A DNA stretch of 9,964 nt from DATAAZ01 sp036259875 (GTDB lineage Bacteria; Actinomycetota; Thermoleophilia; Gaiellales; Gaiellaceae), in assembly GCA_036259875.1 (NCBI GenBank), contig DATAAZ010000002.1, positions 1 through 9,964 on the forward strand. The letters are read 5' to 3'. The position numbers and the translations under genes were made by a program. Below the pieces are notes generated by a model. The model was given only the letters and a program-made list of their open reading frames with translations, made no database searches and was not told where the DNA came from. This document shows positions 6,141-9,964 of this stretch, one piece after another (the first letter of the stretch is position 1; each line of letters starts with the position of its first letter).

Positions 6141-7606
6141 TCCCTGCGCCTCTCCTCAACCGCCGCGGGACGCCCCCCGTCACGGCCGTCGAGCTGACCG
6201 AACGCCTCGAGGAGAACGGCCGCGGAGTCGACCTCCTCGCCGTCGGGGAGAACCACCGTCTCGGGGACGCGCTCGAACTCGGGGAAGAAGTCCTGCTGGA
6301 ACTCTGCCATGTCGAGCCCCTCCAGCTCCACCTCGGGCGGTACGCGCAAGAGGTTCAGCTTCTTGAGAATCCAGCTCGCGATGTAGCCCGGCAAGAACGC
6401 CAGGGGCAGGAAGGCCATCATCCCCATGAGCTGGCCGCCGAACGAGCTCTCGACGTTGTTGATCCCCGTAGGGAAGCCGCCGGCGAAGATGCCGACGAGG
6501 AAGACGCCGTAGAAGCCGCAGACCCCGTGAACGGCCACCGCCCCGACCGCATCGTCGATGCGGAGCTTCTTCTCCAGCCACCCGCCGCTCCACACGGCGA
6601 GCATCCCGCCCGAGGTCGCGAGGATGTACGCGAGCGAGGGGTGGTAGACGTCGGCGCCGGCCGAGACGGAGATGACGCCCGCGAGGCCGCCCGAAAGCGT
6701 CCAGAACGGGTCGCCCTTGCTCGCGAACCAGCCGCCCGTGAAGCCGCCCGCGAAGCCGATCGTGATCACGAACGCGATCGCTCCGAGCGTCGTCGGCGAG
6801 CCGTAGATATTCAGCCAGCCCGGGAACGCGGTGGACGTGATGAAGAGGCAGGCGGCGTAGAAGCCGTAGAACCCCGTGAAGATCAGCATGAGCCCCATCA
6901 GGGTCAGGTGCGTGTTATGGCCTCTGAACGTTCGCGCTCGTCCCGCGAGGTCGTACTTCCCGATGCGGGGGCCTAAGTTGAGGAGGACGCCGAGCGCGAA
7001 CGCGCCCGCGACGCCGTGCACGACGAGCGAGGCGATCGAGTCGTGGAAGCCAAAGCGCGTGACGAGCCAGCCGCCCGAGCTCCAGCCCCAGGCAGCGTCC
7101 ATGATCCAGACGGCCGACCCGAGGACGACGGCGAGGATCAGGTAAGCGGACAGCCGAATCCGCTCGATGACGGCGCCTGACATGATCGACGCGGTCGTCC
7201 AAGAGAAGAGGAGGAACGCGAGGAAGAAGACGGCGCTCAGGTGGTCCTGGAGGTTCGGCCCCATGTTGTCCGAGAACGGGGCCGTGGTCAGGCAGAAGTT
7301 CGGAAACTCGCTCGGGCCCGCGTGGCCCTCGGCCGGGCCGCCGTGCTGGAAGCAGCCGTAGATGTACCAGCCGAAGTAGTAGAAGCTCGGGGTCACGACG
7401 GCGATCGTGAGGATGTTCTTCATCGCCGTGGACATGAGGTTCTTCCGGCGCGAGGCGCCGCCCTCGTACGCCATGAAGCCGACGTGGATCAGCCACATGA
7501 CGACGACGGTGAAGAAGTAGAAAGTCTCCGCGAGGACCTGGCTGTCGAGGCCCAGCTGCGTGGCGACGTCCTCAAGCTGAGGCGCCTGCGCGAAGACCCA
7601 CTGCAT
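6137..7606 (-). CDS. amt: Ammonium transporter, Amt/MEP/Rh family (divergent)
   Basis: Amt proteins form trimers that move ammonium across the cytoplasmic membrane through a pore lined by twin histidines. The 489-residue product shows about 11 hydrophobic segments. It keeps the key residues: D189 eight positions before H197 (E. coli AmtB D160/H168 pattern), and H360 in VHGVCG (AmtB H318). The GGASRRKN motif follows TM1-2, and FTGFYGFYAA is the pore-region helix. Oddities are a long external loop at residues 84-118 with two cysteines (C85, C105) and a C-tail of about 70 residues. In the tail the usual GLD..EHGE motif reads GLDMAEFQQD. ATG 7606 has a strong GGGAGG ribosome site 8 nt upstream (7615-7620). 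No GlnK/PII gene is visible next to it. Two small membrane proteins and a zinc ribbon follow it. Methylammonium or another amine is a possible alternative substrate given the nearby oxidases. Confidence 0.93.
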   Translation of the reverse strand: MQWVFAQAPQLEDVATQLGLDSQVLAETFYFFTVVVMWLIHVGFMAYEGGASRRKNLMSTAMKNILTIAVVTPSFYYFGWYIYGCFQHGGPAEGHAGPSEFPNFCLTTAPFSDNMGPNLQDHLSAVFFLAFLLFSWTTASIMSGAVIERIRLSAYLILAVVLGSAVWIMDAAWGWSSGGWLVTRFGFHDSIASLVVHGVAGAFALGVLLNLGPRIGKYDLAGRARTFRGHNTHLTLMGLMLIFTGFYGFYAACLFITSTAFPGWLNIYGSPTTLGAIAFVITIGFAGGFTGGWFASKGDPFWTLSGGLAGVISVSAGADVYHPSLAYILATSGGMLAVWSGGWLEKKLRIDDAVGAVAVHGVCGFYGVFLVGIFAGGFPTGINNVESSFGGQLMGMMAFLPLAFLPGYIASWILKKLNLLRVPPEVELEGLDMAEFQQDFFPEFERVPETVVLPDGEEVDSAAVLLEAFGQLDGRDGGRPAAVEERRRE

Positions 7607-7643
7607 CAGCAGAACCTCCCGTGAACGGACACGCGAAACCGCA

Positions 7644-7705
7644 GAGCCATCACTCGAACCGGCCGGAAAAATATGAGAGGCGGCCGGTCGGCTCCTATAT
7701 GGCTC
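7644..7705 (-). promoter_or_regulatory. Nested stem structure in the amt leader region
   Basis: The 143-nt gap upstream of amt (7607-7749) holds two nested inverted repeats. The outer arms are GAGCCAT (7644-7650) and ATGGCTC (7699-7705), 7 bp and perfect. The inner arms are ACCGGCCG (7658-7665) and CGGCCGGT (7681-7688), 8 bp and perfect, around a 15-nt AU-rich loop. As minus-strand RNA this could fold into one long hairpin with an internal loop, ending about 37 nt before the amt ATG. It resembles no riboswitch class I know. It could equally be protein-binding DNA palindromes. I found no convincing -10/-35 pair in this gap. Confidence 0.4.
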
Positions 7706-7749
7706 ATGGCCACCCTTTCCGTGCGGCAGTGTGGGAACTGGACATAAGG

Positions 7750-8091
7750 TCAGCGAGCTTCACGACGAACGGAAAGCACGTCACCCGTCTCCGCGTCAAT
7801 GACGACCTCCGTCATGCGGCCGGGGTCGCTTTGAGTCCCCGTGTACAACTTGACCGCCCAAAGGCGCCGCGGTGGTATCCCGCGGGGGAAGTTCCGCACA
7901 TTGATTCCGTCCGGTTGGTAGTCGATCTCGCCCCTGGCGATCTCGACCGCCTCCTCTTGCGAGACCGCTCCGGCCGACGAGCCGCAGCTTCGCGAGACGC
8001 CGAACGCGACGATCAGGACGGCGACGAGAATCGCCGCCTTCGCCCAGGGGCTCTCCCTAAACGACCTCGCGGCGGCGTCGGTAGAAGGCAT
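7750..8091 (-). CDS. Membrane-anchored PepSY-like domain protein
   Basis: The 113-residue product has a short basic start, one membrane segment at about residues 18-34, and an extracytoplasmic domain. That domain opens with SQEEAVEIARGEI and closes with TEVVIDAETGDVLSV. This helix-strand-VxxDAxTGxVL pattern is that of PepSY/YpeB-type domains, often found as inhibitors or accessory modules of secreted proteases or as small sensor partners. A cysteine just after the helix (SRSCGSS) is not a good lipobox. The gene overlaps the upstream 71-residue gene by 35 nt, and no clear Shine-Dalgarno precedes ATG 8091, so translation may be coupled or the start may lie elsewhere. A 143-nt gap separates it from amt. 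Partner and role are unknown. Confidence 0.65.
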   Translation of the reverse strand: MPSTDAAARSFRESPWAKAAILVAVLIVAFGVSRSCGSSAGAVSQEEAVEIARGEIDYQPDGINVRNFPRGIPPRRLWAVKLYTGTQSDPGRMTEVVIDAETGDVLSVRREAR

Positions 8092-8272
8092 AGGCGCGGA
8101 GGATCAAGTAGCCGACGAAGTGCGTCATGAGCACGAGGAGCAGCCACCAGATCCACCAGAGGTAGTGAGGACGAAGCTCGCGTAGCTCGATTGCCGTCAG
8201 GTAGAGCACGAGCACGAGCGTGAAGAGAACGATCGCGACGGGCGGCGACCCGGGGAGCAGCAGCAGGAGCAC
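8057..8272 (-). CDS. Two-helix small membrane protein
   Basis: The 71-residue product has two predicted membrane segments (about residues 9-27 and 38-58), the second very Trp-rich (YLWWIWWLLLVLMTHFVGYLI cut at its middle), and a basic RRRR tail that should stay in the cytoplasm. The pattern is loosely like the N-terminal membrane hairpin of PLDc_N-type proteins, but I would not assign it. The start GTG 8270-8272 is preceded on the minus strand by AAGG at 7 nt spacing. The same bases form TAAGGT (8279-8284), a possible TAnnnT -10 box exactly 6 nt before the GTG, so it could instead be leaderless. It overlaps the PepSY-like gene by 35 nt and is divergent from the propeller gene. Confidence 0.55.
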   Translation of the reverse strand: MLLLLLPGSPPVAIVLFTLVLVLYLTAIELRELRPHYLWWIWWLLLVLMTHFVGYLILRAYAFYRRRREVV

Positions 8273-8304
8273 GGCACTACCTTAGGGCGCGAGGGAACCG
8301 CCGG

Positions 8305-8310
8305 TATTCT
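8305..8310 (+). promoter_or_regulatory. Possible -10 box for the propeller gene in the divergent intergenic region
   Basis: TATTCT (4 of 6 matches to TATAAT) ends 14 nt before ATG 8325. It lies in the 52-nt gap between two divergent genes, where a promoter is required. No -35 hexamer and no Shine-Dalgarno stand out, so a short-leader transcript is likely. Confidence 0.3.
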
Positions 8311-8324
8311 CGGTCGTCGTCTCG

Positions 8325-9299
8325 ATGGCGAGGACGACGACCCGAAAACGAAGGCCGGATGCGGCCCAGCGGTCGACGGACCAGCCCGCACGCCGGAAAC
8401 CTGCCGGCCGTCGCAGCTTCGGCTGGGTGGCGTGGCTCGCGCTCGGCGCCGCGGTCGCCGCGGGTGCGTTTTGGATCGCGAGGGAGCAGGCCACAGGCGG
8501 CGAGCCGGTCGATCCGCCGGCGCGCGGGCTCCCGGCGACGCCCGACTATCACGCGCTCTACGTCGATCCCGCGAACCCGGATCGGCTCCTGCTCGGAACG
8601 CACGTCGGCATCTACGAGTCGACGGACGGCGGCGTCGCGTGGCGCTTCGCCGGGCTCGACGGCAAGGATGCGATGCACTTCGGCCGTGAGAGCGACGGAA
8701 CGCTCTGGGTCGCCGGGCATGACGTCCTCGAGCGAAGCGAGGACGGCGGCGCGACGTGGGAGACCGTGCGCCCGGACGGGCTCCCGAGCCGTGACATTCA
8801 CGGCTTCGCCGTTAGTCGCGACGTCGACGGGCTCGTGTACGCGGCCGTCTACGGAGAGGGGCTCTATAGGTCGGACGACGGCGGCGCCAGCTTTCGACTC
8901 ATCTCGGAGCGCGTCGGCCCGAACGTCAACGCGCTCGCGCTCACGAAAGACGGGATGCTCTTCGCGGCGGACGGCGAGCGCGGCGTCTTCGCGAACGCGA
9001 ACGGCGACGGCGTCCAGTGGGTCCGCGGGCTCGCGATGCCGACGCTCGGGCTCGCCTCGAACCGCGCCGATCCACCGGAGCTGCGCGTCCTCGCAGCCGG
9101 GCGGTCGCTCCAGCTCTTCACGCGCCCGCGCGCCTGGAGGGAGGTTCTCTCCCTGAACGGGAGGTGGGCGGGCCCGGTCGCGTTTGCACCGAGCGACCCA
9201 TCCGTGGCGTATGCCGTGACGTTCGACGCCGACGAGGCGGGCTCGGGCCTTCTCTACCGGTCGCGGAACGGCGGCGTGACGTGGCGCCGCGTCGGTTAG
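8325..9299 (+). CDS. Membrane-anchored Asp-box (BNR/sortilin-like) beta-propeller protein
   Basis: The 324-residue product has a 30-residue Arg/Lys-rich cytoplasmic start, one membrane segment at about residues 33-51, and an outward-facing repeat domain. Asp-box motifs are clear at STDGGVAWR (99-107), SEDGGATWE (138-146), SDDGGASFR (183-191) and SRNGGVTWR (313-321). Degenerate copies lie around W232 and W271. The aromatic positions 106, 145, 190, 232, 271 and 320 are 39-49 apart, which fits a six-blade propeller. Relatives include YCF48-like and sialidase- or sortilin-like propellers. None of the sialidase catalytic residues can be claimed, so a binding or scaffold role is more likely than an enzyme. 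It is divergent from the small membrane protein gene and converges on the FAD oxidoreductase gene. Confidence 0.8.
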   Translation: MARTTTRKRRPDAAQRSTDQPARRKPAGRRSFGWVAWLALGAAVAAGAFWIAREQATGGEPVDPPARGLPATPDYHALYVDPANPDRLLLGTHVGIYESTDGGVAWRFAGLDGKDAMHFGRESDGTLWVAGHDVLERSEDGGATWETVRPDGLPSRDIHGFAVSRDVDGLVYAAVYGEGLYRSDDGGASFRLISERVGPNVNALALTKDGMLFAADGERGVFANANGDGVQWVRGLAMPTLGLASNRADPPELRVLAAGRSLQLFTRPRAWREVLSLNGRWAGPVAFAPSDPSVAYAVTFDADEAGSGLLYRSRNGGVTWRRVG

Positions 9300-9303
9300 C
9301 GCA

Positions 9304-9963
9304 CTACGACCACGGATACGGCGAGTGCGAGACCGGGTGGAGGTCGCCCGTCGCGAAGCGCTCGAAGCGGAAGGGGTAGAGGAGGCTCGAGTGCTCCCCG
9401 ACGAGAACCTTTGCGACCTCGCGTCCGACGCCGATCATCTTGTAGCCGTGGTTCGAATCGAGGATCGCGTACGCGTTCGGCCGTACGTAGTCGAAGACGG
9501 GGAAGTTGTCCGCCGTGAACGCGCCGACGCCGCCCGAGCGCGCCTGTTTGTAGAGCGGGCGGCAGCCTTCAAAGCGCGCCATCGCGTGTGAGAGCGCGGC
9601 GCACCACATGTCCGGGAACCGCGGGTCGACGTCGGTCGTCTGCGGGTACGGGTCAAGGTCGACGTCGCCGTCGACGACGAGCGGCGAGGCGCCGCCCTGG
9701 ACGCCGTGGCGGTCGCGCTTGAAGTAGATCCCCCAGAGCTCGTCGGTCACGAGCTCGCCGTCGTCGGTGGAAAGAGGAGCGTCCGTGTCGAGGTGGATGA
9801 CCGGCGGCGCTCCCCCGTCGGCCGTCGCGAACGTCGCCGGGTCGACCGTGATCTCCCCCTCCTGGAGGTTCCAGTACGTCCACATCGGCCGGTCTCGGAC
9901 GACGTCCCCCGACGGCGTGCGAACGTCGATCCGGTCGGGCAGGCCGAGCAGCCGCCAGACGTC
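9304..9963 (-). CDS. FAD-dependent oxidoreductase, DAO family (glycine/sarcosine oxidase-like), 5' part missing
   Basis: The frame runs from the right edge to TAG at 9306-9304, giving 219 residues of the C-terminal part. The Rossmann FAD-binding N-terminus lies outside the window. The visible part has the substrate-domain strands and the C-terminal GVGAFTADNFPVFDYV...LDSNHGYKMIGVGREVAKVLVG. The latter is the typical DAO-family closing motif, with pattern GxxTxDxxPxxD...xGxxxxGxxxxxxxxG, that contacts flavin. Substrates in this family are amino acids or N-methylated amines; which one cannot be told here. It is convergent with the propeller gene, with only 4 nt between stops. It differs clearly in sequence from the SoxB-like protein at the left edge, so the two are not recent duplicates. 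Confidence 0.8.
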   Translation of the reverse strand, partial: DVWRLLGLPDRIDVRTPSGDVVRDRPMWTYWNLQEGEITVDPATFATADGGAPPVIHLDTDAPLSTDDGELVTDELWGIYFKRDRHGVQGGASPLVVDGDVDLDPYPQTTDVDPRFPDMWCAALSHAMARFEGCRPLYKQARSGGVGAFTADNFPVFDYVRPNAYAILDSNHGYKMIGVGREVAKVLVGEHSSLLYPFRFERFATGDLHPVSHSPYPWS

Positions 9964-9964
9964 C

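Noticed and set aside
6527..7624. Plus-strand frames antisense to amt
   Set aside because: Charged, repetitive translations opposite a clear membrane transporter.
7750..8091. PepSY-like protein as a lipoprotein
   Set aside because: The cysteine after the helix lacks a lipobox (residues before it are SRS rather than a small-residue LAG/LSA pattern).
8277..8801. 174-residue minus-strand frame running antisense to the propeller gene
   Set aside because: The plus-strand frame has a membrane anchor and regular Asp-boxes; the antisense one has no recognisable features.

Overview
The window is GC-rich (C/G preferred at third codon positions) and densely packed. It has actinobacterial traits: near-leaderless promoters with a -10 box about 6-9 nt before the start codon, GTG and TTG starts, and frequent tiny gaps or overlaps. 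The protein set (sarcosine-oxidase-type flavoprotein, Fhs, FchA-type cyclohydrolase, FolD, Amt) fits an uncultured Actinomycetota, perhaps Thermoleophilia. That taxonomic placement is inference. I see no tRNA, rRNA, CRISPR array, insertion sequence or phage gene.

Left part, plus strand (1-5420): a tetrahydrofolate one-carbon module. It holds the 3' part of a SoxB-like sarcosine oxidase beta subunit, then fhs (formate-THF ligase) 2 nt later. Next comes an AAA/ATPase_2-type NTPase with its own promoter, carrying a perfect -10 box and a 9-bp inverted repeat. It is followed by fchA (methenyl-THF cyclohydrolase, FTCD_C fold) and folD. SoxB-type oxidases release an N-methyl carbon as 5,10-methylene-THF. 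FolD can oxidise this to methenyl-THF, FchA can hydrolyse that to 10-formyl-THF, and Fhs can convert the product to formate plus ATP or run in reverse. FolD has lost all three residues of the canonical cyclohydrolase site (Lys, Gln, Asp become Leu, Leu, Glu), while a separate cyclohydrolase sits immediately upstream. This looks like a split of a normally bifunctional enzyme and is the most interesting observation here.

Middle part, minus strand (5436-8272), in transcription order: a two-helix mini membrane protein overlapping a membrane-anchored PepSY-like protein, then a 143-nt gap with a nested stem structure. After that come a divergent ammonium transporter (amt), a 93-aa single-helix protein with a 4-nt ATGA overlap, a 58-aa single-helix protein, and a 70-aa zinc-ribbon protein. 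The last ends 15 nt from folD, tail to tail.

Right part: a divergently transcribed, membrane-anchored six-blade Asp-box propeller (8325-9299, plus strand). It converges with 4 nt between stops on the 3' part of a second DAO-type FAD oxidoreductase (minus strand), which runs off the right edge.

A coherent reading is oxidation of methylated amines or N-methyl amino acids, with THF-bound C1 handling and ammonium transport nearby. The link between the C1 genes and the amt cluster is inference from proximity.
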